Shown: piece after piece, positions 23,470-32,578 of the stretch
Layout: every line of letters starts with the position of its first letter
Position numbering within the stretch: the first letter of the stretch is position 1
Assembly (NCBI GenBank): GCA_015060445.1
Contig: SUYL01000033.1
Coordinates: 1-40,655, forward strand
Source of the DNA: Bacteroidales bacterium
GTDB lineage: Bacteria > Bacteroidota > Bacteroidia > Bacteroidales > UBA932
DNA: 40,655 nucleotides
Direction: 5' to 3'
The notes under the pieces: model-generated
Database searches by the model: none
What the model saw: the letters and a program-made list of their open reading frames with translations, nothing else
What the model was told of the DNA's origin: nothing
Translations under genes and position numbers: made by a program

Positions 23470-24180
23470 ATGAAGTATAAAAGAATATTGTTAAAACTCA
23501 GCGGAGAGAGTCTGGGCGGCGAAAAAGGTGTTGGCCTTGATGTAAATATGATGAGCCAGTACGCAAAGGAGATAGCCAAAGTTGCAAAAAGCGGTGTGCA
23601 GATTGCCATTGTCATTGGCGGAGGCAACATTTTCAGAGGTGTTACCGGTGTTGGGAAAGGTTTCAGCCGTGTTAAGGGAGACCAGATGGGAATGCTGGCA
23701 ACTGTAATCAACAGCATTGGACTCTCAATGAGCATAAAATCTGAAGGTATAGAGGCTGAGGTGTTCACATCAACTCCTATGGAGCCTATGGCAAGATACT
23801 ATGCAAAAGAGAAGGCTCAGGAGGTAATGGAGCGCGGTGGAGTTGCCATCATTGCAGGCGGCACAGGAAACCCGTTCTTTACAACAGACTCGGCATCTGC
23901 ATTGAGGGCTTGTGAGATTGAGGCCGATGCCCTTCTCAAAGGTACAAGAGTTGACGGAGTATACACTGCAGACCCGGAGAAGGATCCTACAGCAACCAAA
24001 TATGAGACCCTTACATTTGACAAGGCTCTGGCAGACAACCTGAGGATTATGGACCAGACAGCCTTTGCACTATGCAAGGAGAACAATATGCCTATTATTG
24101 TATTTGACATGAACAAGGTGAACAACCTGTATGAACTCATGCAGGGAGGCAATGTGGGCACAGTAGTTTCAAACAAGTAA
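23470..24180 (+). CDS. pyrH: UMP kinase
   Basis: A 236-residue cytoplasmic amino acid kinase fold enzyme converting UMP to UDP with ATP, the hexameric bacterial type. The nucleotide loop region KRILLKLSGESLGGEKG, the GGGNIFRG motif and FTTDSASALRACEIEADALLKGT are all present. An in-frame upstream extension to 23446 is not needed: homologues start MKYKRILLKLSGE. It is 18 nt before frr, the conserved pyrH-frr pair of nucleotide supply and ribosome recycling. Confidence 0.96.
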   Translation: MKYKRILLKLSGESLGGEKGVGLDVNMMSQYAKEIAKVAKSGVQIAIVIGGGNIFRGVTGVGKGFSRVKGDQMGMLATVINSIGLSMSIKSEGIEAEVFTSTPMEPMARYYAKEKAQEVMERGGVAIIAGGTGNPFFTTDSASALRACEIEADALLKGTRVDGVYTADPEKDPTATKYETLTFDKALADNLRIMDQTAFALCKENNMPIIVFDMNKVNNLYELMQGGNVGTVVSNK

Positions 24181-24198
24181 TTTTTAAATCCTACAGAT

Positions 24199-24765
24199 AT
24201 GGAAATAAGTGTTTCTAAAGATTGTATTGCGCAGGCAAAAGAGAAAATGAACAAGGCAATTGCGCACTTGGAAGATGAATTGAGAAATTTCAGGGCAGGC
24301 AAGGCAAACCCTGCAGTGTTCAATTCGGTAATGGTTGACTATTACGGCTCGGCCACACCGCTTCCACAGGTAGCAAGCATCAACACACCTGATGCAAAGA
24401 CTATCCTTATCCAGCCATGGGAGAAGAAACTTATCCCTACCATTGAAAAAGCCATTATGGATGCAAACCTGGGCTTTACCCCTGCAAACAACGGTGAAAC
24501 CATCAGAATCAACATCCCTGCCCTTACAGAGGACCGCAGAAAGGAACTTGTAAAACAGGCAAAGACTGAGGGTGAAACTGCAAAGGTAAGTGTAAGGAAT
24601 GCCAGACGCGATGTAATTGACGCCCACAAGAAATTCCAGAAAGAGGGTCTTCCTGAGGATGTATGCAAAGACGCAGAGGCTGTAATCCAGAAAGAGACAG
24701 ACGCTTTCAATAAGAAGATTGACGAAATAATTGCAGCAAAAGAGAAAGAGATTATGACAGTATAA
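24199..24765 (+). CDS. frr: ribosome recycling factor
   Basis: A 188-residue protein of typical RRF length. The three-helix-bundle pattern is visible: the long N-terminal helix with [20 protein letters not shown], the short beta head with [23 protein letters not shown], and the conserved [14 protein letters not shown]. With EF-G it splits the post-termination ribosome. The gene follows pyrH by 18 nt and ends 39 nt before a strong terminator. Confidence 0.96.
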   Translation: MEISVSKDCIAQAKEKMNKAIAHLEDELRNFRAGKANPAVFNSVMVDYYGSATPLPQVASINTPDAKTILIQPWEKKLIPTIEKAIMDANLGFTPANNGETIRINIPALTEDRRKELVKQAKTEGETAKVSVRNARRDVIDAHKKFQKEGLPEDVCKDAEAVIQKETDAFNKKIDEIIAAKEKEIMTV

Positions 24766-24804
24766 GTATAATGCTGTCTATAAACTTAAAAACTGTTTCA
24801 CAAT

Positions 24805-24832
24805 AAGGCCGGTTACACTAACCGGCCTTTTT
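24805..24832 (+). terminator. rho-independent terminator after pyrH-frr
   Basis: A perfect 10-bp stem (AAGGCCGGTT 24805-24814, AACCGGCCTT 24820-24829) with a 5-nt loop and a run of T to 24832. It separates frr from topB. Confidence 0.88.
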
Positions 24833-24851
24833 AAACCATAAGCGAGGGATT

Positions 24852-26651
24852 ATGATTGTCTGTATAGCGGAGAAGCCCTCTGTGGCAAGAGATATAGCGC
24901 AAGTGCTTGGGGCAACAACAAAAAGGGACGGATATATTGAGGGAAACGGATACAGGGTAACCTGGACATTCGGCCATTTGTGTACCCTCAAGGAGCCGCA
25001 CGACTATACTCCCCAGTGGAGAGGGTGGGATATATACAAACTTCCCATGATACCCCCACGCTTTGGAATAAAGCTCATAGAGAACCAGACATACCAGAAA
25101 CAGTTCAAGACAATTGAGGCTATTGTCCAGGAGGCTGAAATGGTTATCAACTGCGGTGATGCCGGGCAGGAGGGAGAACTTATACAGAGATGGGTGCTCC
25201 AGAAGGCCGGTATCAAATGCCCTGTAAAGAGACTCTGGATTTCATCCCTTACAGAGGAGGCCATAAAGGAGGGTTTCAACAATCTTAAAGATGAAGTGGA
25301 GTTCCAGCCGTTGTATGAGGCCGGCCTGGCCAGGGCAATAGGAGACTGGCTGCTGGGGATGAATGCTACAAGGCTTTATACCCTCAAATACGGCCGCCCC
25401 AAGGAGGTCCTCTCTATAGGTAGGGTACAGACCCCTACTCTGGCCCTTATAGTGAACCGCCATCTGGAGATAGAGAATTTTGTGCCGCAGGCATATTGGG
25501 AACTCAAGACAACCTACAGGGATACCGTATTCAACGCTGCAAAAGGAAAGTTCACCTCAAAGGAAGAGGGGGAGGAGTTCCTGCAGAAAGTGGTGCAGAA
25601 TGACTTTACAGTTACAGACGTAACCCACAAGAAGGGGACAGAGTATGCTCCGCGCCTGTTCGACCTTACCTCCCTGCAGGTGGAGTGCAACAAGAAATTT
25701 GCTTTCTCAGCCGAGGATACATTGCAGACCATACAATCGTTGTACGAGAAGAAGATAACCACATACCCGAGGGTTGATACCACCTACCTGAGTGATGACA
25801 TTTTCCCCAAATGTGCAGGCATCCTCAACGGACTGGCAGATTACCAGCACCTGCTGCAACCTCTCAGAGGCAAGAAACTCCCCAAAAGCAAAAAAGTGTT
25901 CGACTCCTCAAAAGTAACAGACCACCACGCCATAATCCCTACCGGAGTGCAGCCGCAGAACCTCTCGGATATGGAGAGGAAGGTATTCGATCTTGTTGCC
26001 CGCAGGTTCATTGCCGCCTTTTATCCCGACAGCAAAATCTCCACTACCACCGTATTGGGCAAAGTGGATGGGATAGAGTTCAAGACGTCGGGAAAACAGA
26101 TATTGGAACAGGGATGGAGAGTGGTATTTGCACAACCGGGTGCCCAGCAGGAGAAGGAGGAGGGGCAGGAAGGGGATGCCGAGAGAACCCTACCCGAGTT
26201 CAAGGTGGGAGAGAGCGGACCGCACAAGCCCGATCTGCAGGAGAAATGGACCCAACCGCCAAAGCCATACACCGAGGCAACATTGCTCAGGGCAATGGAG
26301 ACCGCCGGAAAACTTGTAGATGATGAGGAGTTGAGAGATGCCCTTAAAGAGAACGGTATAGGACGCCCGTCAACAAGGGCGGCAATTATTGCAACCCTGT
26401 TCAAGAGAGAATACATCCGCAAGGAGAGGAAAAACCTCCATCCCACACAGACCGGAATAGAACTTATTGCGCTGATTAAGGAGGAACTCCTGAAATCTGC
26501 CCAACTTACAGGTATTTGGGAGAAGAAACTTCGTCAAATTGAAAGGAAGGAGTATCAGGCCGGGCAGTTCCTGCAGGAGTTGAAGGAGATGGTAACGGAA
26601 ATAGTCACCACAGTCCGCAGGGATACTACCAACCGCAGAAAAATGCAATAA
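24852..26651 (+). CDS. topB: DNA topoisomerase III
   Basis: A 599-residue type IA topoisomerase that relaxes and decatenates single-stranded DNA. The N-terminal Toprim domain begins MIVCIAEKPSVARDIAQVLGA, with the NCGDAGQEGELIQRW acidic motif. The catalytic tyrosine is Tyr305 in TTYPRVDTTYL. The downstream GRPSTRAAIIATLF and LHPTQTGIELI motifs are intact. There is no zinc-finger tail, consistent with its length below that of E. coli TopB. It begins 19 nt after the terminator of frr and converges with pgk. Confidence 0.93.
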   Translation: MIVCIAEKPSVARDIAQVLGATTKRDGYIEGNGYRVTWTFGHLCTLKEPHDYTPQWRGWDIYKLPMIPPRFGIKLIENQTYQKQFKTIEAIVQEAEMVINCGDAGQEGELIQRWVLQKAGIKCPVKRLWISSLTEEAIKEGFNNLKDEVEFQPLYEAGLARAIGDWLLGMNATRLYTLKYGRPKEVLSIGRVQTPTLALIVNRHLEIENFVPQAYWELKTTYRDTVFNAAKGKFTSKEEGEEFLQKVVQNDFTVTDVTHKKGTEYAPRLFDLTSLQVECNKKFAFSAEDTLQTIQSLYEKKITTYPRVDTTYLSDDIFPKCAGILNGLADYQHLLQPLRGKKLPKSKKVFDSSKVTDHHAIIPTGVQPQNLSDMERKVFDLVARRFIAAFYPDSKISTTTVLGKVDGIEFKTSGKQILEQGWRVVFAQPGAQQEKEEGQEGDAERTLPEFKVGESGPHKPDLQEKWTQPPKPYTEATLLRAMETAGKLVDDEELRDALKENGIGRPSTRAAIIATLFKREYIRKERKNLHPTQTGIELIALIKEELLKSAQLTGIWEKKLRQIERKEYQAGQFLQELKEMVTEIVTTVRRDTTNRRKMQ

Positions 26652-26660
26652 ATACAAAAA

Positions 26661-26702
26661 TGCGTGCCCATCCCCGTTGAAACATTTGAGGATAAGCACG
26701 CA
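26661..26702 (-). terminator. weak terminator of pgk
   Basis: On the minus strand a 7-bp stem (TGCGTGC with GCACGCA, outer positions 26702 and 26661), with a possible inner ATCC/GGAT pairing, is followed by a T-rich stretch. It lies 14 nt after the pgk stop and 10 nt after the topB stop. Confidence 0.42.
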
Positions 26703-26715
26703 TGCAGATTTGTCA

Positions 26716-27972
26716 TTATTCTCTGATAGCCTTGATGCCAGGAAGCTCAATGCCCTCAAGGTACTCAAGCATTGCACCGCCACCGGTAGAAACGTAGCTT
26801 ACTTTGTTGGCATAGCCCATCTGGGTTACGGCTGCAACTGAGTCTCCGCCGCCTACAAGGGTGAATGCACCTTTCTCTGAAGTAACCTTTGCAAGGATCT
26901 CAGCAATGTAGTTGGTTCCTTTTGCAAATGCAGGCATCTCAAATACACCTACAGGACCGTTCCAAAGGATAGTTTTAGAGTTCATCAGAACCTCCTCCCA
27001 AACTGCAAGGGTTGCAGGAGCGGCATCCATACCCTCCCAACCGTCTGGAATCTCAAAGTTGTTTACAATCTGGGTATTTGCATCGTTTGAGAAATCGTCT
27101 GCAATTACAACCTCTTTGGAGAAGTATAGTTTTACACCTTTCTCCTCTGCTTTTTTGATGATGTTCAATGCAAGTTCCATCTGGTCGTCCTCGCAAAGTG
27201 AACGTCCAATCTTTCCACCCTGAGCCTTAACGAAAGTATAAACCATACCGCCGCCAATGATCATGTTGTCGCATACGTCAAACAGGTGCTCAATGATGCC
27301 AATCTTTGAAGATACTTTTGCACCGCCTATGATTGCAGTTACAGGGTGCTCGCCGTTGTGGAGAACTTTGTCAATAGCCTTTATCTCACCCTCCATAATG
27401 TAACCGAACATCTTGTCGTTAGGGAAGTATTTTGCAATAAGTGCTGTAGAGGCGTGTGCACGGTGTGCAGTGCCGAATGCGTCGTTGATGTAGCAGTCTG
27501 CGTATGATGCCAAAGTCTTTACAAACTCCTTCTGGCTCTCTTTAACCTGAGCCTTGGCCTCTTTCTTCTGCTCGTCAGTTGCATCCTCTGCCAATCCGCG
27601 TGGTTTGCCCTCCTCCTCTGCGTAGAAACGCAAGTTCTCAAGAAGAAGAACCTCGCCAGGTTTAAGTGCAGCAGCAGCCTTCTGAGCCTTCATGCAGTCG
27701 TCGCAGAACTGGATTTTTGTACCAAGCAACTCCTCAATTCTGTAGATGATATGTTTTAGGGAGTATTTGTCTGTAACCCCTTTTGGTCTGCCAAGATGTG
27801 ACATGAGAATAAGAGCACCGCCACCTGCAAGAACTTTCTTGAGGGTAGGGATTGCTGCACGGATTCTGGTGTCGTCGGTAATTTTGAAATCACCATTCAA
27901 TGGAACGTTAAAATCAACTCTGGCAATAGCCTTTTTGCCTGAGAAATTGTAAGTTTCAATACTCTGTTGCAT
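26716..27972 (-). CDS. pgk: phosphoglycerate kinase
   Basis: A 418-residue glycolytic enzyme transferring phosphate between 1,3-bisphosphoglycerate and ADP. Signatures present are [55 protein letters not shown] and the C-terminal [10 protein letters not shown]. It is monocistronic here, facing topB at its 3' end and a methyltransferase gene at its 5' end. Its own -7 box lies in the 119-nt divergent region. Confidence 0.97.
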   Translation of the reverse strand: MQQSIETYNFSGKKAIARVDFNVPLNGDFKITDDTRIRAAIPTLKKVLAGGGALILMSHLGRPKGVTDKYSLKHIIYRIEELLGTKIQFCDDCMKAQKAAAALKPGEVLLLENLRFYAEEEGKPRGLAEDATDEQKKEAKAQVKESQKEFVKTLASYADCYINDAFGTAHRAHASTALIAKYFPNDKMFGYIMEGEIKAIDKVLHNGEHPVTAIIGGAKVSSKIGIIEHLFDVCDNMIIGGGMVYTFVKAQGGKIGRSLCEDDQMELALNIIKKAEEKGVKLYFSKEVVIADDFSNDANTQIVNNFEIPDGWEGMDAAPATLAVWEEVLMNSKTILWNGPVGVFEMPAFAKGTNYIAEILAKVTSEKGAFTLVGGGDSVAAVTQMGYANKVSYVSTGGGAMLEYLEGIELPGIKAIRE

Positions 27973-28016
27973 TTCCTGTATTATTTTGTGTTATTGTTTT
28001 CAGTTATTTTGCGTGG

Positions 28017-28024
28017 CAAAAATA
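28017..28024 (-). promoter_or_regulatory. -7 box TATTTTTG upstream of pgk
   Basis: A minus-strand match to TAnnTTTG, 44 nt before the pgk ATG. It is back to back with a plus-strand box at 28048. No clear -33 element was found. Confidence 0.42.
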
Positions 28025-28047
28025 AGAAAAAATTCAAATATTAGCCG

Positions 28048-28055
28048 TATCTTTG
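28048..28055 (+). promoter_or_regulatory. -7 box TATCTTTG upstream of the methyltransferase gene
   Basis: A match to TAnnTTTG, 36 nt before the ATG at 28092. The -33 element is not recognisable. Confidence 0.42.
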
Positions 28056-28091
28056 AATTTTATAACCATTAGAAAGGCAATAAGTTGTAGT

Positions 28092-29042
28092 ATGCTTTTA
28101 CAATCACCGCAAAATTGGAAAGATTACGAGTTGATAGACTCGGGAAATTTTGAGAAACTGGAGCGTTTCGGTTCGTTCATACTGGCCCGCCCTGAGCCAA
28201 AGGCACTTTGGACCCCTTCACTCCCTGCCAAGGAGTGGGAGAAACTGGCCCATACCCGTTTTACCGCGGGAGCAGGGTTTGGCAAGAGCGGCAAGGAGGA
28301 TACCGGAACATGGAAAATGTTGAAGAAGATGCCCGAGCAATGGTATATAAGGTACAATCTTCCCGACAGTTCCTTCAAGTTGCGTCTGGGACTCACCTCG
28401 TTCAAGCATGTGGGGGTATTCCCCGAGCAGAGTCCCAACTGGGAGTTCATATATGAGCAATCAAAGAGACTTGTGGAGAAATTTGAGGCAAAGGGTGTTG
28501 ACCCTGTTACCGGAACTGTACGCAGGCCCAAGGTGCTGAACCTTTTTGCATATACCGGTGCGGCCTCGCTGGCTGCCAAATGTGCCGGAGCCGATACCAC
28601 ACATCTGGATTCCGTAAGGCAGGTGGTTACCTGGGCAAAGGGGAATATGGAGAGCAGCGGACTGGACAATATCCGCTGGGTGGTTGAGGATGCCCTCAAA
28701 TTTGTAAAGAGGGAGGCCAAGAGGGGCAACAAATACAACGGTCTTATAATGGACCCCCCTGCATACGGTCATGGTCCCGACGGGGAAAAGTGGAAACTGG
28801 ACGAACTCCTTTATGAGTTCCTTCAGGAGGTTGCAAAGATTCTTGCTCCGGAGGATGCATTCATGGTGCTTAACCTCTATTCAAACGGATATTCCGCAAT
28901 GTTGGGGGATACTGCAGTGAGAAGCGCTTTCGGGATGCTGGGAGGTAAAGGCAAGGGTGAACTCACTTGCGGAGAACTTTTGTTGCAGGACTCTTTCGGG
29001 AAGGCAATTCCTTTGAGTGTCTTTTCAAGGTTGGTAAGATAA
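28092..29042 (+). CDS. class I SAM-dependent rRNA methyltransferase-like protein
   Basis: A 316-residue protein resembling the methyltransferase half of the RlmI/RlmK(YccW) family. The SAM region VLNLFAYTGAASLAAKCAGA, the acidic HLDSVRQVVTWAKGN segment and the catalytic-loop motif DPPAYGHG are present. The N-terminal PUA domain of RlmI is missing; instead about 140 residues with a GFGKSGKEDTGTWKMLKKMPEQW stretch precede it. The likely substrate is rRNA, but this is inferred from the family. The start at 28092 is chosen because the longer reading begins with TTG inside the promoter box. lgt begins 18 nt downstream. Confidence 0.8.
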   Translation: MLLQSPQNWKDYELIDSGNFEKLERFGSFILARPEPKALWTPSLPAKEWEKLAHTRFTAGAGFGKSGKEDTGTWKMLKKMPEQWYIRYNLPDSSFKLRLGLTSFKHVGVFPEQSPNWEFIYEQSKRLVEKFEAKGVDPVTGTVRRPKVLNLFAYTGAASLAAKCAGADTTHLDSVRQVVTWAKGNMESSGLDNIRWVVEDALKFVKREAKRGNKYNGLIMDPPAYGHGPDGEKWKLDELLYEFLQEVAKILAPEDAFMVLNLYSNGYSAMLGDTAVRSAFGMLGGKGKGELTCGELLLQDSFGKAIPLSVFSRLVR

Positions 29043-29060
29043 ATTGTGGGGAGTAAAGTT

Positions 29061-29894
29061 ATGATGTTGGCAGTAAATTGGGATATTGATCCCGTCATTT
29101 TCAATATTGGAAGTTTCCAGTTGAGGTATTATGGAATCCTTTTCATCATTGGGTTCTATTTGGGTTATTATATGTTCAGGTATTTCTTCCGCAGGGAGGA
29201 CAAGCCCCTTGAACTGCTTGATACCCTTTTGTGGACGCTGCTTGTTTGTACCATTGTGGGGGCGCGCCTGGGACATGTGCTGTTTTACCAGCCGGAGTAT
29301 TACCTTGCAAACCCTATTCTCATCTTTAAAGTTTGGGAAGGGGGGCTGGCGAGCCACGGCGGAACCATTGCAATTATGATTGGAATGTGGTGGTTTGTGA
29401 AGAAATATGGCAGGAGGTATGATTTCGGGTACCTGTGGCTGCTGGACCGCCTGGCCATTGCCACCGCCTTTGCTGCAATGTTCATCCGTTTGGGAAACCT
29501 TATGAATTCAGAGATATACGGGCATGAGACATCGCTTCCGTGGGGATTCGTTTTCCTGCAGAACGGGGAGACTGTGGCCAAACACCCTACCCAACTGTAT
29601 GAAGCGTTGGCATACTTGTGTACAGGGCTGATCCTGTTTGCAATATATAAGTATGCGCTTCCAAAGATAAAGGAGGGGCTGCTCCTTGGAATCTTCTTTA
29701 TAGGAATCTTCTTCTCACGCTTTATGATTGAGTTTGTTAAGGAGAATCAGGTAGGATTTGAGGAGGGGATGGCCCTGAACATGGGGCAACTTTTGAGCAT
29801 CCCGTTTGTTATATTGGGTATCTTCCTAATATGGAGGAGTTTCAGGAAGGATACGCCGCCGGCTATGACAGTTGCAAAAAAGCAGAAAAAATAA
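29061..29894 (+). CDS. lgt: prolipoprotein diacylglyceryl transferase
   Basis: A 277-residue inner-membrane enzyme with about seven helices. It transfers the diacylglyceryl group of phosphatidylglycerol to the lipobox cysteine of prolipoproteins. Family motifs are FQLRYYGILFIIGF near the start, VGARLGHVLFY, ASHGGTIAI and IRLGNLMNSEIYG; the conserved histidine and arginine positions are kept. GTG at 29046 would give a five-residue extension; ATG at 29061 (or the next codon) gives the usual start. It would modify the lipoproteins seen elsewhere in the window, such as GldH. A terminator follows 7 nt later. Confidence 0.93.
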   Translation: MMLAVNWDIDPVIFNIGSFQLRYYGILFIIGFYLGYYMFRYFFRREDKPLELLDTLLWTLLVCTIVGARLGHVLFYQPEYYLANPILIFKVWEGGLASHGGTIAIMIGMWWFVKKYGRRYDFGYLWLLDRLAIATAFAAMFIRLGNLMNSEIYGHETSLPWGFVFLQNGETVAKHPTQLYEALAYLCTGLILFAIYKYALPKIKEGLLLGIFFIGIFFSRFMIEFVKENQVGFEEGMALNMGQLLSIPFVILGIFLIWRSFRKDTPPAMTVAKKQKK

Positions 29895-29901
29895 AAAAGT
29901 C

Positions 29902-29930
29902 CGCCCCTTAATTTAGGGGCGTTTCTTTTT
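29902..29930 (+). terminator. rho-independent terminator of lgt
   Basis: A 7-bp stem CGCCCCT (29902-29908) / AGGGGCG (29915-29921) with a 6-nt loop, followed by TTTCTTTTT. It starts 7 nt after the lgt stop. Confidence 0.8.
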
Positions 29931-29968
29931 TATGTGTATATATAAGGTAACGCAAAAAATACATTGAT

Positions 29969-31096
29969 ATGAAAAAGATTCTTTTATTGGTAGCAGCAAT
30001 GGTGATTGCTGTTTCTTCATTTGCACAGGAGGGGGTGAAATGGGAGACCGGAACATTCCAGGATGCCTTGAACAAGGCAAAAAACAATAAGAAAGGGCCT
30101 AATCTTGTATTTATGGATTGCTATACCACATGGTGCGGTCCTTGCAAGCATATGGCAGAGGTAGTATTTCCAACCAAAGAGGCGGGAGACTATTTCAACA
30201 AGAAGTTTGTGAACTTCAAGACAGATATGGAGAAGGGTGAGGGTATTGAACTGGCAAAGAAATACAATGTAAGGGCATATCCTACTTTCCTTATTCTCGA
30301 CGGCGACGGCAATGAGGTTGGCAGAGTTGTGGGTAGTGCGGAATTGGGCAAATTCATTGAGAATGTTGAGGCTGCATGTGATCCTGCAAAATCTCCAAAG
30401 GCATTGTTGGAGAAATATAATGCCAGCAAGGATGGGAAAGACCTTATGGCCTACCTCGATGCTTTGAATGCTGCATACAAGAAAGATGACATTGCAAAAT
30501 TCATCTCAGACAATTTTAATGACATTCCCACCAGAACAAAATATTCAAGGGATTTCTGGAAACACTGCAAAGGTGCAATAAGTGTTAAGGATTCCAGAGT
30601 ATTGGATGCAATCCTTGCAAGCAAGACATCATTTGATTCCATCTACGGCAAGGATCAACTTGACAAGGTGATTTATGGCAACCTTTTCAGCAATCTTACA
30701 AGTTTTCTCCAGGGAAGGACAGAACTTACTCCAGAGCAGGTTGACAAGGCTTGTCTTCTTATCTCATTGCTTACAGACGGTTCTGCATACGAGACAACCA
30801 TTATGAGAGCTGCCAAGGCTTATGCAACAAAGGATATGAAGGAAGTTGCCAAGGCTCTAAGTGGAAGATCGTTGTCATACAGCCATACCGGTTCCCAGAT
30901 TTATGTGATACAGAGAATTGTTCTTGGAATGAAAGACCTTCCTGATGCTGACAAGGCAAAATTCCTGAAAGACTACAAGAAATCATTGGAGAGCAATGTA
31001 AAATCTGTTGAGAAGGCATTGGAGCCTTATAAAGATGTTGAGATTGCTGACAACGGCAACAAACCTGCAGAGATGGCAGCAATAAGGATGAACTAG
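29969..31096 (+). CDS. secreted thioredoxin-fold protein with a long C-terminal helical domain
   Basis: A 375-residue protein with a signal peptide (MKKILLLVAAMVIAVSSFAQ). A thioredoxin-like domain spans about residues 22-140, with WCGPC (Cys56, Cys59) preceded by LVFMDCYTT and a later VRAYPTFLIL cis-proline loop. About 230 further residues, helical and charged, follow with no recognised motif. The domain order resembles Bacteroidetes periplasmic thioredoxin-family proteins (DUF255/TlpA-like). It is likely to act on disulfides in the periplasm, with the second half perhaps binding substrates. The gene stands alone between two terminators. Confidence 0.85.
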   Translation: MKKILLLVAAMVIAVSSFAQEGVKWETGTFQDALNKAKNNKKGPNLVFMDCYTTWCGPCKHMAEVVFPTKEAGDYFNKKFVNFKTDMEKGEGIELAKKYNVRAYPTFLILDGDGNEVGRVVGSAELGKFIENVEAACDPAKSPKALLEKYNASKDGKDLMAYLDALNAAYKKDDIAKFISDNFNDIPTRTKYSRDFWKHCKGAISVKDSRVLDAILASKTSFDSIYGKDQLDKVIYGNLFSNLTSFLQGRTELTPEQVDKACLLISLLTDGSAYETTIMRAAKAYATKDMKEVAKALSGRSLSYSHTGSQIYVIQRIVLGMKDLPDADKAKFLKDYKKSLESNVKSVEKALEPYKDVEIADNGNKPAEMAAIRMN

Positions 31097-31115
31097 AATT
31101 GCAACAATATATATG

Positions 31116-31145
31116 AAAAAAGCAGCCTTTTAAGGTTGCTTTTTT
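31116..31145. terminator. bidirectional terminator between the thioredoxin-fold gene and smpB
   Basis: AGCAGCCTT (31121-31129) pairs with AAGGTTGCT (31132-31140) with one G-U pair. The stem is extended by A5 and T5 flanks (31116-31120, 31141-31145). The T tract serves the plus strand and the A tract the minus strand, where it overlaps the smpB stop. Confidence 0.65.
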
Positions 31146-31596
31146 AGTATCCGCGCTCCATATCCCGGCGCATATCCTTTTCCTTAATGGTATTGCGCTT
31201 GTCGTATTCGCGCTTTCCTTTGGCCAGTGAGATGTTGAGTTTTGCGTATCCGTTTTCCGCTATGAACAGGCGGGTGGCCACAATGGTGAGCCCTTTTTCC
31301 TTGGTGGCGCGCTCCAATTTGCGCAGTTCCTTGCGGTTGAGCAGGAGTTTGCGGTCGCGGCGGGGGTCATGGGCATTCCAGGTACCCCACCAGTACTCTG
31401 CCACATGCATGTTCTTTACATAAAGTTCACCCCTTACAAAATAGCAATAGGTATCCACCAGGGAGGCTTTGCCTGCCCTTATGGACTTTATCTCAGTACC
31501 GGTAAGCACTATTCCGGCGGTATAGTTGTCGAGGAACTCGTACTCAAACGAGGCCCTGCGGTTTTTTATCTCTATTTTGCTTTTTGCTTTAGGCAT
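31144..31596 (-). CDS. smpB: SsrA-binding protein (trans-translation)
   Basis: A 150-residue RNA-binding protein, exactly the family length, that carries tmRNA to stalled ribosomes. The N-terminal [34 protein letters not shown], the KNMHVAEY segment and the basic tail ([19 protein letters not shown]) are characteristic. The longer in-frame reading to 31722 runs through miaA and adds no family sequence, so ATG at 31596 is chosen. It is divergent from miaA; tmRNA itself is not in this window. Confidence 0.95.
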   Translation of the reverse strand: MPKAKSKIEIKNRRASFEYEFLDNYTAGIVLTGTEIKSIRAGKASLVDTYCYFVRGELYVKNMHVAEYWWGTWNAHDPRRDRKLLLNRKELRKLERATKEKGLTIVATRLFIAENGYAKLNISLAKGKREYDKRNTIKEKDMRRDMERGY

Positions 31597-31603
31597 AACG
31601 GCA

Positions 31604-31611
31604 CAAATGTA
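31604..31611 (-). promoter_or_regulatory. -7 box TACATTTG upstream of smpB
   Basis: A minus-strand match to TAnnTTTG only 7 nt before the smpB ATG, giving a very short or leaderless transcript if real. No -33 element is clear. Confidence 0.3.
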
Positions 31612-31622
31612 GTAAAAAAAAC

Positions 31623-31630
31623 TAACTTTG
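31623..31630 (+). promoter_or_regulatory. -7 box TAACTTTG upstream of miaA
   Basis: A match to TAnnTTTG 15 nt before the ATG at 31646. It is back to back with the smpB box and has no clear -33 element. Confidence 0.35.
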
Positions 31631-31645
31631 TGTGACTGTAAACGT

Positions 31646-32551
31646 ATGGAGAGTATTATAGGTTCAATAGTGCAGGGCGGTTGGGATGCTTTATGTATCC
31701 TTGGACCAACGGCCAGCGGCAAGACCAGATTTGCCGTTGAGGTGGCCCGTACCCTTACAGCACAGTGGAAACCATGTGAGATAATCTCTGCAGACAGCCG
31801 CCAGGTTTACCGTGGCATGGATATAGGTACCGGCAAGGATCTGGCAGAATATGGGGAGGTTCCTGCCCACCTGCTGGATATAGTTGATGCCGGAACCAAG
31901 TACAATATATTTGAGTACCAGAGGGATTTTTCAAAAGCCTACACCAGCATACTGGAAAGGGGGTGCTTCCCTATAATTTGTGGTGGCTCCGGCCTCTACA
32001 TTGAGGCGGCTACCCGGGGATATGAACTTTATGAAGTTCTTCCCGACGAGCAGTTGAGAGCCCGTCTGGAACCCAAACCTATGGAGGAATTGGTGCAGAT
32101 GCTCAAGGATCTGAAGGCTGCGAAGGGGGTAAAGCCCCACAATGATACAGATTGGGATACCAAAAAGAGGGTGATAAGGGCAATTGAAATTGAGATGGCT
32201 CAAGCGGAACCCAGGGAACCGCTGCCTCTTCCTCAGAATGTCTTTTTTGTTGGGGTTAGCGTAGACCGTGATACCCGCAATGCCAGGATAGATGCCCGTT
32301 TGGAGGCGAGGCTCCAGGAGGGGATGGTTGAGGAGGTGAAAAGGTTGCTGGAGAGTGGGATACCTGCAGAGGACCTTATTTACTATGGCCTGGAATACAA
32401 GTTCCTTACCCAATATCTTATAGGGGAACTCTCATACGGAGAGATGGTAAACGGCCTGCGCACAGCCATCCACCAGTTTGCCAAGAGGCAGATGACCTGG
32501 TTCAGGGGTATGGAGAGGAAAGGGATTGGGATACATTGGGTGGAGAGATAA
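31646..32551 (+). CDS. miaA: tRNA dimethylallyltransferase
   Basis: A 301-residue enzyme that puts an isopentenyl group on A37 of tRNAs reading codons that start with U. The P-loop GPTASGKT (residues 20-27), [16 protein letters not shown] and HLLDIV motifs are intact, as is the later [14 protein letters not shown] 18 nt upstream would give six extra residues including two cysteines, but the ATG at 31646 is better placed. It is divergent from smpB, and the SGNH hydrolase follows after 27 nt. Confidence 0.94.
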   Translation: MESIIGSIVQGGWDALCILGPTASGKTRFAVEVARTLTAQWKPCEIISADSRQVYRGMDIGTGKDLAEYGEVPAHLLDIVDAGTKYNIFEYQRDFSKAYTSILERGCFPIICGGSGLYIEAATRGYELYEVLPDEQLRARLEPKPMEELVQMLKDLKAAKGVKPHNDTDWDTKKRVIRAIEIEMAQAEPREPLPLPQNVFFVGVSVDRDTRNARIDARLEARLQEGMVEEVKRLLESGIPAEDLIYYGLEYKFLTQYLIGELSYGEMVNGLRTAIHQFAKRQMTWFRGMERKGIGIHWVER

Positions 32552-32578
32552 ACTGTCGGGATAAAAATTTTAAAGAAT

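Noticed and set aside
25811-26323. A 170-codon frame in the same direction as topB
   Set aside because: It overlaps the conserved region of topB in another frame; the arginine and proline bias is a product of the frame shift.
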